64,000 nt of DNA from Butyricimonas faecalis (GTDB taxonomy: Bacteria; Bacteroidota; Bacteroidia; Bacteroidales; Marinifilaceae): positions 3,224,001 to 3,288,000 of the forward strand of contig NZ_CP032819.1 of NCBI RefSeq assembly GCF_003991565.1, written 5' to 3'. The position numbers were made by a program, and so were the translations under genes. Below, one piece after another: positions 35,828 to 45,950 of the stretch (its first letter is position 1; each line of letters begins with the position of its first letter). Under the pieces are notes generated by a model. The model made no database searches. It was given only the letters and a program-made list of their open reading frames with translations, and had not been told where the DNA came from.

Positions 35828-35861
35828 TTTGGCAGAGAAAAACGGACGTTTGGTAGATTTG
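35828..35861 (+). promoter_or_regulatory. Promoter of the LytS/LytR-type two-component genes
   Basis: TTTG at 35828-35831 and TAGATTTG at 35854-35861 with a 22-nt spacer. Transcription near 35868 rules out the TTG at 35864 as a start and supports the ATG at 35927. Confidence 0.55.
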
Positions 35862-35926
35862 TTTTGGGTCTTCAGCAATTTCATTCTACCTTCGTATCAG
35901 AAAATTTAAATATAAATGTAAGGAGC

Positions 35927-37141
35927 ATGAAAGTTTTCAATACCCGTTCATACGTGTGGCTCATCTATGCCATTCTATGGGGAATGGTGTGGGCATATCC
36001 CGTGCTCACGACCCTGGTGATTGCCGTGAGAGGAGGAACGACCCTTTCTTGGAACAGCGTTCTTCACGGCTGGGCGGGCATACTTCCCTTCTTCCTGCTC
36101 TTTCTGCTCCATCGCTTGCCGGTACACTTCTTGTTCATGCGCCACCGTGTACGAGTTTATATACTTTCTGTAGTCGGGGGGCTCTGTCTCTTCGGCTTTT
36201 TCCGCTACTATTCGGGCGAGGAGAAGTCTCGTGTATTGCATATGCAGGAACCTTGTATGTTACCCCGTGAACAACCACTTGGACGAGAGCCCGTTCCGGG
36301 TAAGAACGACATGGCGTACGAGGAGGGCTTAGTAGGTGGAAGGCCGGAACTCTCCGGTCCGCGACCTCCCCGTTCTGTCGGATACGGACCGGTTCCCGAA
36401 GGACTGCCCAAGCCCCTGTTGTTGGATCTCGTGATTGCCGTACTGATGCTGGGGTTCGATTTGGCCATCGCTCTCCTTTTCCGTTATCAAAAAGAACAGG
36501 AGAAGGCTCATAGACTGGAAACCGAACACCTGCGGTACGAATTGGAACACCTTAAGGCGCAACTCAACCCGCATTTCTTCATGAATATGCTTAACAACAT
36601 ACACGGAATGGTGGAGTTGGATCCAGCCAAGGCGCAGGTGATGATCATGGAGTTGTCGAAACTCATGCGTTACGTGCTCTACGAAGGGGCGAAACCCCGC
36701 ACCACGCTATCCGAGGAGACGGGGTTCATTGCCAACTACGTGGAACTGATGCGGAAACGCTATCCGAGCCGGAAGGTACACATCAGCCTCGAACTGCCCG
36801 AGGAGAACCGGGAGCGTGTGCTTCTTCCACCCTTGCTGTTCATCAGCATTATCGAGAATGCTTTCAAGCACGGCATAAGCTACCAGAACCCCTCTTTCGT
36901 GGAGATACGCCTCTTCATGGAGGAGAAGATGCTCCACCTCCACTGCACGAACAGCATCCACAAGCATCCGCCAAAAGAAGGTTGTGCGGGAGGCGTGGGG
37001 CTTGTCAACCTCCGGCAGCGGTTGCAGTTGCTCTATGGCGATCGTTTCACGTTGGACATCACTGAAAAGGACGGAAAAACTTATCAAGTAAAACTGATTA
37101 TCCCTTGCGAATATGATACAGATACGATGTATGGCTGTTGA
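35927..37141 (+). CDS. LytS/YehU-type sensor histidine kinase
   Basis: 404-residue membrane kinase. Three transmembrane helices (about 8-30, 45-65, 75-95), a Pro/Gly-rich extracytoplasmic loop (about 100-160, GPRPPRSVGYGPVPEG), a fourth helix (LVIAVLMLGFDLAIALLF), a short coiled coil, then the His_kinase domain with LNPHFFMNMLNNIHGMVE (phospho-His about 216) and an HATPase with the N-box ENAFKHGISY and GGVGLVNLRQRLQLLYG. AGGAG lies just before the ATG at 35927. Its 3' end overlaps the response regulator by 29 nt. Signal unknown. Confidence 0.92.
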   Translation: MKVFNTRSYVWLIYAILWGMVWAYPVLTTLVIAVRGGTTLSWNSVLHGWAGILPFFLLFLLHRLPVHFLFMRHRVRVYILSVVGGLCLFGFFRYYSGEEKSRVLHMQEPCMLPREQPLGREPVPGKNDMAYEEGLVGGRPELSGPRPPRSVGYGPVPEGLPKPLLLDLVIAVLMLGFDLAIALLFRYQKEQEKAHRLETEHLRYELEHLKAQLNPHFFMNMLNNIHGMVELDPAKAQVMIMELSKLMRYVLYEGAKPRTTLSEETGFIANYVELMRKRYPSRKVHISLELPEENRERVLLPPLLFISIIENAFKHGISYQNPSFVEIRLFMEEKMLHLHCTNSIHKHPPKEGCAGGVGLVNLRQRLQLLYGDRFTLDITEKDGKTYQVKLIIPCEYDTDTMYGC

Positions 37142-37826
37142 TGACGAGCCGATAGCACTCGAAAAGTTGGAGAACTATATCCGTAGAATACCGTTTCTTG
37201 AACTCGTGGCTTTGTGCGAAAGTCCCGTGGAGGCGGTGCAAATTATGATGGAACAACGGGTGGATGCCCTATTCGTGGACATCAATATGCCCGACCTGAA
37301 CGGCATGGAGATGGTTTCCTCCCTGCCTGACCCTCCGATGGTGGTCTTTACCACCGCCTACGCGGAATACGCAGCGGAGAGCTACCGGATTCCTGCCGTG
37401 GACTACCTGCTGAAACCCTTTGATTTCACCGATTTCCAGCGTGCGGCAGGCAGATTGCTGAAACAGGCGAAGCTTTTCAACGACACGGCAACCGCGTCTG
37501 ACGAAGACTACTTGTTGGTCAAAGATGGATACAAGTATGTCAATATTTGCATAGCCGACATTCTCTACATACAAGGTATGAGGGATTACGTGAAGATATA
37601 CACCGAGGGAAAGAAGTCGGTCATCGTCAATACTTCAATGACCCAGATAAAAGAGAAACTCCCGGCCTGTTTCCTGCAGGTGCATCGCTCTTGGATTGTC
37701 AACATCAAAAAGGTAAAGGAGATAGAACGCATGCGCATTGTTATCGGAGAGGAGAGAATACCGGTAGGCGATAGTTACAGGCAGCAGTTTATGGAGTTTC
37801 TGCGACTGCATTCCTTAGACAAGTAG
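37113..37826 (+). CDS. LytTR-family response regulator
   Basis: 237-residue regulator: receiver domain (about 1-120) with acidic pocket MAVDDEP, phospho-acceptor Asp in ALFVDINMPDLNGMEMV, TTAYAEYA and the Lys in YLLKPFD; then a LytTR DNA-binding domain (about 135-235) with IADILYIQGMRDYVKIYT and CFLQVHRSWIVNIKKVKEIE. Translation begins inside the kinase gene (ATG 37113, or Met at 37131), typical for a cognate pair. Likely targets are the divergent beta-helix gene or operon 2. Confidence 0.94.
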   Translation: MIQIRCMAVDDEPIALEKLENYIRRIPFLELVALCESPVEAVQIMMEQRVDALFVDINMPDLNGMEMVSSLPDPPMVVFTTAYAEYAAESYRIPAVDYLLKPFDFTDFQRAAGRLLKQAKLFNDTATASDEDYLLVKDGYKYVNICIADILYIQGMRDYVKIYTEGKKSVIVNTSMTQIKEKLPACFLQVHRSWIVNIKKVKEIERMRIVIGEERIPVGDSYRQQFMEFLRLHSLDK

Positions 37827-37927
37827 ATCATAGGAGGTGCGTGTATATTTGTTATTTTTCAAAAAATAAATCACTTTTCTACGGTAGTTTTTCCTATTTC
37901 GGTTTATATATGTATAAAAGCATAGCA

Positions 37928-38959
37928 ATGAAAATGGAAAAAGATATAGAAAAGTTATTGGATGGGGTAAAGATTCCCTCGGATGAAGAAGTGGAGGCCG
38001 CGGGGATGCGCTTTGATCGTCGGATACGTCGCCTGAGAATGCGTCGTCGCGTGATACGGGTAACGGGTTCTGTGGCAGCAGTGTTGTGTTGCGGGTTCGT
38101 GTTTGCCTTCTTGTGGATGAATAGAGGGACAAAAGAAAATATCGGCGTGGCGGAAATGCCCCGTGTTCTCAAAGCGGATCATCAGATTGTTGTGCCTACA
38201 TTGATTTTGGCAGATGGCAATAAGTTGAACTTGAAAGAGAGGAAAGCGGATTCTACCGTGGGGAAATCGAATATCCGGATTACAGACAATCGGGTGATCT
38301 ACGATACCATGCCTGCCGTGCGGGAGATCGTGTACAACAGGTTGATCATCCCTACCGGGTTTACCTATAACATCACCCTTGCCGATGGGACGGAGGTGAC
38401 GCTGAATGCCGGGAGTAGCTTGAAATACCCGGAAACATTTGTCGGCAAACGTCGGGAAGTGGAATTGTCGGGTGAAGCCTATTTTAACGTGGCCCGTTCA
38501 GATGTTCCTTTCGAAATCAGTGTTGGCGGTTCGAAAATCCGGGTGTATGGCACCCGTTTCAACGTGAAAGAACGAGCACGAAAAGCCATTGAAACCGTAC
38601 TGGTCGAAGGGAAGATCGGTTTTAAATCCCCTGGTCACAAGGAAGTCCGGGTCAGTCCCGGGGAATTAGTCTCTTATGATATGACATCGGCAGACGTCAA
38701 GGTAAAGCCCGTGGATGTGCTGTATGCCACGGCGTGGCTGGACGGTGTGTTCCGCTATCGCGACAAGCCTTTGGACCTGGTGTTGGAGGATATTTCCACC
38801 TGGTACGGTGTCTCTTTTGAATCCCGGAAAGGGCTGGACAGAATAGAAGTTACGATGAATCTAAATAGAACGACACCGATAGACGAAGTGGTGTCGTTCC
38901 TTGAAAAAATAACAAAATGCAAATTCATAAAAGAAAGGGGGTATTACATCGTGAAGTAA
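37928..38959 (+). CDS. FecR-family anti-sigma factor
   Basis: 343-residue inner-membrane anti-sigma regulator. Cytoplasmic N-terminus (1-40), one transmembrane helix (VIRVTGSVAAVLCCGFVFAFLW), periplasmic FecR domain (TYNITLADGTEVTLNAGSSLKYP, VELSGEAYFNVARSDVPFEI, VYGTRFNVKE) and C-terminal DUF4974-type domain (TAWLDGVFRYRDKPLDLVLEDISTWYGVSFE). In such systems the STN domain of SusC touches FecR, which then releases the ECF sigma factor. The SusC gene downstream indeed has an STN domain. The ATG at 37928 is chosen; the longer frame from 37841 overlaps the regulator's leader. Confidence 0.92.
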   Translation: MKMEKDIEKLLDGVKIPSDEEVEAAGMRFDRRIRRLRMRRRVIRVTGSVAAVLCCGFVFAFLWMNRGTKENIGVAEMPRVLKADHQIVVPTLILADGNKLNLKERKADSTVGKSNIRITDNRVIYDTMPAVREIVYNRLIIPTGFTYNITLADGTEVTLNAGSSLKYPETFVGKRREVELSGEAYFNVARSDVPFEISVGGSKIRVYGTRFNVKERARKAIETVLVEGKIGFKSPGHKEVRVSPGELVSYDMTSADVKVKPVDVLYATAWLDGVFRYRDKPLDLVLEDISTWYGVSFESRKGLDRIEVTMNLNRTTPIDEVVSFLEKITKCKFIKERGYYIVK

Positions 38960-38975
38960 ACATCCTGAATCAAAA

Positions 38976-39004
38976 AAAATTATCCCGCCAGGCAGGATAA
39001 TTTT
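38976..39004 (+). terminator. Terminator between fecR and the SusC gene
   Basis: A perfect 10-bp stem (AAAATTATCC / GGATAATTTT) with a 9-nt loop, 16 nt after the fecR stop. It means that SusC operon 2 needs its own promoter, presumably read by the ECF sigma factor. Confidence 0.8.
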
Positions 39005-39099
39005 ACGCGCAATCGCTATCGAATAAAATTGAGCCTTTATCATAGCGACCATCAAACAGTAAACTAAATTTACTATTTAATAATTAGTACGACAAATTT

Positions 39100-42000
39100 A
39101 TGCAAAAAAATCACATCGGCGGTATTCATATCGCCAAAAAAGTTGCGTTGTGCATATTCTTGGTATCCGCGACGCTAAGTGCTTTGCCAGAGAGTACTTT
39201 CGGGGCCACATCCAGTGTGTTTCAGGTCATCTCGAAGAGAGTAACGATTTCGATGAAAAATGCCACGCTGGAAACAATCCTTGCCGAAATGAATCGGCAA
39301 GCGGGTCTTGATTACGGTTTCCAAAGTAACGGGTCGGTAGATAAAAACCGGAGATTCACCCTGGAAGTAACGAATGTTACGGTGGAAGAAGCCCTCACGA
39401 CATTGTTAAAAGACAGTCCTTATACTTATGTTCTGGAGAAAAATCGGGTTGTTATAATTATGCGGGAAAAGAAACCCGTGGAATTGGTCACCGTAACCGG
39501 ACGGGTGGTGGATGAAAAAGGAAATCCCATTCCCGGGGCAACAGTCCTTATCCAAGGAACTACCCAAGGGGTAGCCACGGATACGGATGGAAATTACACG
39601 ATCAGTATGCAGCCGACGGATGCCTTACGGGTCTCTTTTGTCGGTTATAAGACGGAAGTTATCGAATTGAAAGGGAAGAAGAAAATAAATATCCGTTTGA
39701 ATCCCACGGCTGAGAACATCGAGGAGGTAACCGTGGTGGCTTTCGGTGAGCAGAAGAAGGAGAGCGTGGTATCAGCGATTACTACCGTGGATGCAAGAAC
39801 ATTGAAATCCTCAAGTAGCGACTTGACCACTCAATTCGCCGGAAAGATTGCCGGAATGATTGGGTGGCAGACGGGAGGTCTTCCCGGTGCTTTGACGGAA
39901 GATGAAATGAACACGAAGTTCTATATCCGGGGTATTACCTCTTTCCAGACGAATGCTAACATTGACCCGCTTATTTTGATTGATGGGGTGGAATCTTCCA
40001 AATTGGATCTTTCCCGTATGGTACCGGAGGACATCGAGACGTTCAGCGTCATGAAAGACGCTTCGGCAACAGCCATGTACGGAGCCCGCGGGGCAAACGG
40101 GGTAATTCTTATAACGACTAAAAAAGGAGAAGAGGGTAATGTTTACACCTCTGTTCGTTACGAGGCGGTAATGAGCCGACCGACTAGGGAGATTGAGGTG
40201 GTTGATCCGATTACTTACATGAAAATGTATAACCGGGCATTGCTCGCTCGCGATCCGAGTGCAACACCTCAATACAGCGTGGAGCGCATTGATCGTACCG
40301 GTTCCGATCTTTATCCTTCTTGGTTATATCCTGCCAATGATTGGTACGATATCTTGTTTAAGGATTACTCGATCAACCACCGGGCGGGTTTGAATATTCG
40401 GGGTGGTTCGCGTGTGGTACAATACTATGCGTCCGTGAATTATACGCGGGATGAGGGTATGTTGAAAACCGACCGTTTGAACCAGTTCAAAGTGAACATT
40501 GAGAATAATTCCTTCTCTTTCCGTACCAACTTAAATATCGACTTGAGTGCCGGGATTCGTTTGAACATCAATACTTCCGCGAATTTTGATAAATACAGGG
40601 GCCCCAAGGCCGATGTTTCACAGGCATATTATATGGCTTTCAACGTGTCGCCGGTAGATTTTGCCGCTACTTATCCGGCTGACGATACCTATAATTGGCC
40701 GCACATTCGTTTCGGAGCCACCAATGCGGCACCGGATGCGAATCCTTACATGGAGATTCACAAGGGATATAACGATCGTCGCCGTTATTCTGCGGTAACG
40801 CGGGCGGAGTATATCCACAACCTGTCACCTATCCTCAAGGGATTGGAAATGCGGGCTTCCGTATCTTTGAATTATGTAGGATACTATTATAACGTCTATA
40901 ACACCAAACCCTATAAGTATAACATAAAAGATTATAACTTCGAGACCGGCAAGCACCAATTGTTAGCGATAAGTCCGGACGGATCATCCAGAACATTGGA
41001 TTTTGACGTTGGTGGAAGTAGTCAAACTTCGCAATTGAGTTACGAATTGAGGGGATTGCACGTGGCTGCCTGGGGTGAGCACCAGACCAGTTTGACGGTC
41101 GTGTTTAGCGGGCAAGAGACCACGGCATCGGACGTAAATAATTCGATTTTGAACGGTATACCCCAACGAAACTTGGGCTTGGCGATGCGCGGGACCTATG
41201 GGTTCAGGGATAAATATTTTTTAGAGGCAAGTTTCGGTTACAACGGTTCAGAGCGTTTTGCCAAGAAACATCGTTTCGGTTTTTTCCCTGCCGTGGGAGG
41301 TGCTTGGATTGCTTCGAAAGAACCTTTCCTTGCTAATAATACCGCTCATTGGCTTTCGTACTTGAAGTTCCGTCTTTCTTGGGGAGAAGTCGGGAATGAC
41401 GGGATTGTTAAAAATCCGCGTTTTGTCCATCTGCCCGTCGTGTCAACAGTAAGTGTGCCGCATCCGGGAACTGCAACAAGTGCTACGGTGGAGAGAGCTG
41501 TCATAGAATCTTACCCGAATGACAAGATCACGTGGGAGATTGCCGAGCAGGTAAATTTGGGCGTGGAGACAAAATTCTTCAATGGAATCGTGGAACTCAA
41601 TGCTGATATTTATCAGGAAATTCGTCACAATATCATTGACTATCGCTACACGATGCCCGAAACAACCGGGTTAGAGAAGCTGCAAATCGGTAACGTGGGT
41701 AAAACCCGTTCTCGGGGTTTGACCTTTCCGGTAAAATCCAACACGCTTTCAGTCCTGATTTTTGGATGATTTTGAATGGTACGTTTACTTACAACAAAGC
41801 GATTTATTTAGAGATTGAACAAGCAACCAACACGCCGGAATGGCAACGGAAAAAAGGCAAAGAGATCTCCCAACAAATCGGGTACATCGCCGAAGGGCTT
41901 TTCCGCGGGCAGGCGGAAATCGACAACTCGCCCAGCCAGGGAGGTACCGGAATGACGATGCCGGGAGATATCCGGTACCGCGACTTGAATGATGACGGAA

Positions 42001-42557
42001 AAATCGACGTGAATGATGCCGCGTATATCGGGTACCCGACCACACCCCGTGTCGTTTACGGTTTTAGCGGTTCATTCCAGTATAAAAACGTTGAGTTCAA
42101 TTTTGCCTTCCAAGGATCGGGGAAACGGGCATTTTTTATGGACCCGATGCAGATCGGTCCGTTTGTGAATAATCGGTCCATGCTGAAAGCCATTTATGAC
42201 GATCATTGGAGTGAGGACAATATGAAAGAACGTCCCTTCTGGCCGCGTCTCTCAACCCAAGCCATTAATATGCATAATCCGCAAGAGGGTGAATATTCTA
42301 ACGCCGGCAATCCCCGGTATTCGACCTATTTTATGCGGAAATGCAGCTTCTTGCGTTGCACCGCCATTGAAGTGGGGTATAACCTCCCGAAGAATGTGCT
42401 GGATAAATTGAAAATGAAAAACGTGAAATTTTATGCCCGCGTCAATAATCCCTTCCTGATTACTAATTTTAAAGTATGGGATGTAGAGTTAGGTAGTAGT
42501 GGATTCAATTACCCCATACAACGTACTTGGTCGGCGGGGTTGAATGTCAGTTTCTAA
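39100..42557 (+). pseudogene. SusC/RagA TonB-dependent transporter with STN domain, operon 2, frameshifted
   Basis: A SusC gene of about 1152 codons broken by a one-base deletion in GGGGTTT near 41714-41720. The first frame (39100-41769) gives the signal peptide, STN domain (about 45-115: ISMKNATLETILAEMNRQAG), a CarboxypepD-reg domain (VTGRVVDEKGNPIPGATV), the plug (PLILIDGVESS, VMKDASATAMYGARGANGVILI) and most of the barrel, then reads off (RGLTFPVKSN). The other frame continues correctly as GFDLSGKIQHAFSPDFWM and on to the barrel end (TWSAGLNVSF). Without the shift the two parts make one normal protein. Sequencing error, a real mutation or reversible slippage are all possible. Confidence 0.9.
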
Positions 42558-42572
42558 ATTTAAATACACGTA

Positions 42573-44498
42573 ATGATGAAAAAATATTTAGTATCTATAC
42601 TTTGCGGTCTTTTCCTGTTGCCCGGGTGTGATTACCTGAACATGGTGCCGGAGAAAGACATCGAAACCATCGAATCGGTTTTTGAGCAACGGACAAAAGT
42701 GGAAGGCTGGTGGATAGGGGTTTACGCAGATTTGATTTCTTTGCTCCAAAGCTCGGATAAAAACCTTGCTTTTTCTGCCTCCGACGAGTATACGCCCAGT
42801 CCTGTTTTATACACTTCCATCAATCTGCTCCCCGGCTTCCTCGTGGCAAACGGCCAGCAGATGTCACAAGATCCTTACGGGAATATATGGGCGAAAATGT
42901 ATCAGTTGATTCGAAGAGCCAATGTTTTTATTGATAATGTCGACAAAACGTACAACATGACTCAAGAGGATAAGACTTGGTGGAAGGCGGACATGAAGGC
43001 CTTGAAGGCATACATCTACTTTGAATTGCTTCGTACTTACGGTCCCATTTGCTTGATTCCGCAAAATATGCCCGTGGATTTGGAGATGGAGGATTATCAA
43101 TTGCCGCGGCAACCCGTGGACACCTGTTTTAAGGAGATCATTCGTCTGTTGGACGAGGCTGAACCTGATATACCGAGACATTCCCAACGTTCGGCAATCT
43201 ATGGATTCACGTTTACCAAAGAGGCTCTTTATGCCTTGAAGGCCAGAGTGCTGGTTTATGCCGCCTCTCCGCTTTTCAACGGAAATATATTTTATGCCGA
43301 TTTCAAGAATAAGAACGGGGAGTTGCTTTTTAATCCGACCTACGATCGGGAAAAATGGCGGATAGCGGCTGAAGCTGCCGACAAGGCGGCTGAAATTTGT
43401 GCGCAGGGAGACCGGGAGTTTCCGGCGAAAGGAAGCAGTAAGAAAACCACGCTTTTGAACCACATGGATGATATCGAGCAAAGCACCTATTCGATGTTTA
43501 GTAATAAGGAGTACCTCTTGGAGTGGAAAGGTGGAATGACAACGATATACATATATTTACTCCCGCGTTTGGTGGGTGATAATAACCATTTTGAAGCACT
43601 TGCGTTCGGTTGCCTTTCTCCTTCGATGAAGATGGTGGAGATGTATTACACGGAAAACGGGTTGCCGATAACTGCCGATGTTTATTGGAACTATGGCAAC
43701 CGCTATAAATTAGGCTCGGAGAGTGCCCTTGCCTACGAGAATGTCGTTCCGTTGAATACGGACGTGGTCAGACTTCACTTGCGTCGGGAACCCCGTTTCT
43801 ATGCTTCTATTGCAGGAGACCGGATGTATTGGCAGCGCGGAGTAAGCACGCAGAGTCTGGACAATAACCTACTCGTGCAAGCCCGCAAGGGAGAAGGGCC
43901 TTGGAGCTCGCAGCAGGATGTGATTGTCAGCAACGATTACCAGAACATTTGTGGCTATTGGGTGAAAAAATGGATTTATTCGTGGATTCCTACCAAGAAT
44001 TACTATCAAGGCATAACGAACGAGACCATGGCGGTTATTCGTTTGGCAGAGGTATATATGATGCAGGCGGAGGCTTGGAACGAATATTTGGATGCGCCGG
44101 ACGAAGAGCACGTGTACAAACCGTTGAATAAAGTACGTGTACGGGCAGGGATTCCGACGGTCGAGGATGCTTGGACGAATTACTCTTCAAATCCCGGAAA
44201 AATCAAGACAAAAGAGGGTATGCGGGAGATCATACGCCAAGAGTATAACATCGAGTTCGCTTTTGAAGGGCATCGTTATTGGAATGTTCGTCGTTGGATG
44301 ATCGCCCAAACGGAGATGAACGGGAAATCATACGGCTGGAATGTTCTCGGCTCAACGGCAACGACATTCTATAATGACGAAAACGGACCGATCGAGATCG
44401 GACGTAGTTTCAAATTCGTTGCCCCTCGGGATTATTTTACTCCATTCAAAGCGGAGGAAATTTTGATCTCCGGAATGAAACAAAATCCGGGATGGTAA
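42573..44498 (+). CDS. SusD/RagB family lipoprotein, operon 2
   Basis: 641-residue SusD-like lipoprotein (lipobox LLPGCDYLN, Cys about 19), starting 16 nt after SusC. SusD-fold landmarks: KAYIYFELLRTYGPICLIP near 150, FTKEALYALKARVLVYAASP (TPR-like) near 220, VIRLAEVYMMQAEAWNEYL near 490 and IIRQEYNIEFAFEGHRYWNVRRW close to the C-terminus. It is longer than the operon-1 SusD, so the cargo probably differs. Intact although its SusC partner is frameshifted. Confidence 0.95.
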   Translation: MMKKYLVSILCGLFLLPGCDYLNMVPEKDIETIESVFEQRTKVEGWWIGVYADLISLLQSSDKNLAFSASDEYTPSPVLYTSINLLPGFLVANGQQMSQDPYGNIWAKMYQLIRRANVFIDNVDKTYNMTQEDKTWWKADMKALKAYIYFELLRTYGPICLIPQNMPVDLEMEDYQLPRQPVDTCFKEIIRLLDEAEPDIPRHSQRSAIYGFTFTKEALYALKARVLVYAASPLFNGNIFYADFKNKNGELLFNPTYDREKWRIAAEAADKAAEICAQGDREFPAKGSSKKTTLLNHMDDIEQSTYSMFSNKEYLLEWKGGMTTIYIYLLPRLVGDNNHFEALAFGCLSPSMKMVEMYYTENGLPITADVYWNYGNRYKLGSESALAYENVVPLNTDVVRLHLRREPRFYASIAGDRMYWQRGVSTQSLDNNLLVQARKGEGPWSSQQDVIVSNDYQNICGYWVKKWIYSWIPTKNYYQGITNETMAVIRLAEVYMMQAEAWNEYLDAPDEEHVYKPLNKVRVRAGIPTVEDAWTNYSSNPGKIKTKEGMREIIRQEYNIEFAFEGHRYWNVRRWMIAQTEMNGKSYGWNVLGSTATTFYNDENGPIEIGRSFKFVAPRDYFTPFKAEEILISGMKQNPGW

Positions 44499-44579
44499 AG
44501 GAATTTACGATTTATGATTTACGATTTATGATTGTAGATTTTGGATGTACGATTGTAAGAATTTAATTCTAAAAATAAG

Positions 44580-45947
44580 ATGATGAAGAATTCGATATGG
44601 ATTTTATTATTGATACTCGGTTTTCTGGCTTGCAACGATGATGACGTTGTTTTTAATCCGGTGACCGAGGGGTTGGAAATCAAATTTGAACCCGTGGCAG
44701 GAGGTGCGATGATGCGTTATTCGCTGCCGAATGATAGGAATATTTTTGCCATGAATGTGCGCTACAAGAACTGGCAAGGAAATGATGTGTTGAAAGTTGG
44801 CGATTACGGGGGCGATTCGCTTCTATTGGATGGTTTTACGGGGACTATGGACGTGGTGGCCCAAGTCTCTTTTGTCAATCATCGCAATGAGGAATCCGCA
44901 AAACGGGAGTATAGCTTCTCAACCCTGCCCAGTGCGCCGTGGGTATTTTTTGAGGACTTGGAGGTGAGTTCTACTTGGAATGGCTTTCAGGTCATTTATC
45001 AAACTCCCAAGGTGACAACCGGTATGGCCCATGTTTTCTATTTGGGCGAAAATCCGTTGACACACCAACCGGATACGATTCCTTTAAAGAGTTTCCCGAT
45101 TCGTCAGGGAGGCGATACGCTCAAATTCGAGATGGAACGGAAAATGGATAATTACACGGTGGTTGTCCGCACGGAAGATTTTCAAGGTTTCCGGGTGAGA
45201 CAGGAGATTTATCCTGATATTGATGCCTTCTTGACGGAACAATGGCCGGTGACGGCAGATGACTTTAATACGAGCAAGCTTACGGTGGTTAAAAATGCGA
45301 AAGCGAAAACCGGGGTGGAGTATTTGTTTGACGGAGATCTGAAAGGAAAAGAGCGGATGGAATTCTTCCTGTCAGAAAGAAATCCGAATCTAGGATATAC
45401 CGGTCATGAAGTGTATGGAACTTTTCTGGCAGGACCCAATGCTTTTGAAAAACCGATGGTGCTTGACTTGGGAGAGCAGAAAACGCCGGCTTGGATTCGT
45501 TTGTACGCTCTTATCCCCACGCAGGCGAAGGACGCTCAGGGGGCAGCTGCTTTAGGAGATGTTTGGCTCGGATGGTACGACGATAAACTTCCTTGTAAAT
45601 TGTCGGTGTATGGCAATAGCACAACGGGCAATCCGGATGCCGACGGATGGGTGTACTTGGGCAATTTGAATCAAAACCCGAAAGCCGAAACGGAAAGTGA
45701 GAAGTGGAGTTTTCCTCATATAAATAAAAATGCCTCCGGTATAGGTCTTCCGAAGACTTTAGCGGAATTTGAGGATGCAGATCCGATATATGTGGACGTT
45801 TTGTTCCCCGTGGAGGATAACGAGTACCGTTACCTGAAGATCATCGTACATGAAACATTTAGATCAAAACTCAATTCTGCGGCAAAGCCGAATCCAGACA
45901 ATTATTTTACATTGCATGAGTTGGAGGTTTATATAAAAAAGAATTAA
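44580..45947 (+). CDS. DUF4959/DUF5000-like surface lipoprotein, operon 2
   Basis: 455-residue lipoprotein (LGFLACNDDD, Cys about 18). The N-terminal AGGAMMRYSLPNDRNIFAMNVRY stretch is typical of the DUF4959 module (fibronectin-like), followed by a DUF5126-like region; the C-terminal half (about 290-455) resembles the DUF5000/F5-8-type discoidin domain found in surface glycan-binding proteins of SusCD loci. The two modules suggest a ligand-binding surface accessory protein. The ligand is unknown. Four bases separate it from the next gene. The 80-bp spacer before it is a low-complexity ATTTACGATTTATGATT-type sequence. Confidence 0.72.
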   Translation: MMKNSIWILLLILGFLACNDDDVVFNPVTEGLEIKFEPVAGGAMMRYSLPNDRNIFAMNVRYKNWQGNDVLKVGDYGGDSLLLDGFTGTMDVVAQVSFVNHRNEESAKREYSFSTLPSAPWVFFEDLEVSSTWNGFQVIYQTPKVTTGMAHVFYLGENPLTHQPDTIPLKSFPIRQGGDTLKFEMERKMDNYTVVVRTEDFQGFRVRQEIYPDIDAFLTEQWPVTADDFNTSKLTVVKNAKAKTGVEYLFDGDLKGKERMEFFLSERNPNLGYTGHEVYGTFLAGPNAFEKPMVLDLGEQKTPAWIRLYALIPTQAKDAQGAAALGDVWLGWYDDKLPCKLSVYGNSTTGNPDADGWVYLGNLNQNPKAETESEKWSFPHINKNASGIGLPKTLAEFEDADPIYVDVLFPVEDNEYRYLKIIVHETFRSKLNSAAKPNPDNYFTLHELEVYIKKN

Positions 45948-45950
45948 GCT

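Noticed and set aside
37841..37927. Longer N-terminus for FecR starting at 37841
   Set aside because: The extra 29 residues are aromatic-rich and not like FecR starts; the ATG at 37928 begins the typical cytoplasmic region.
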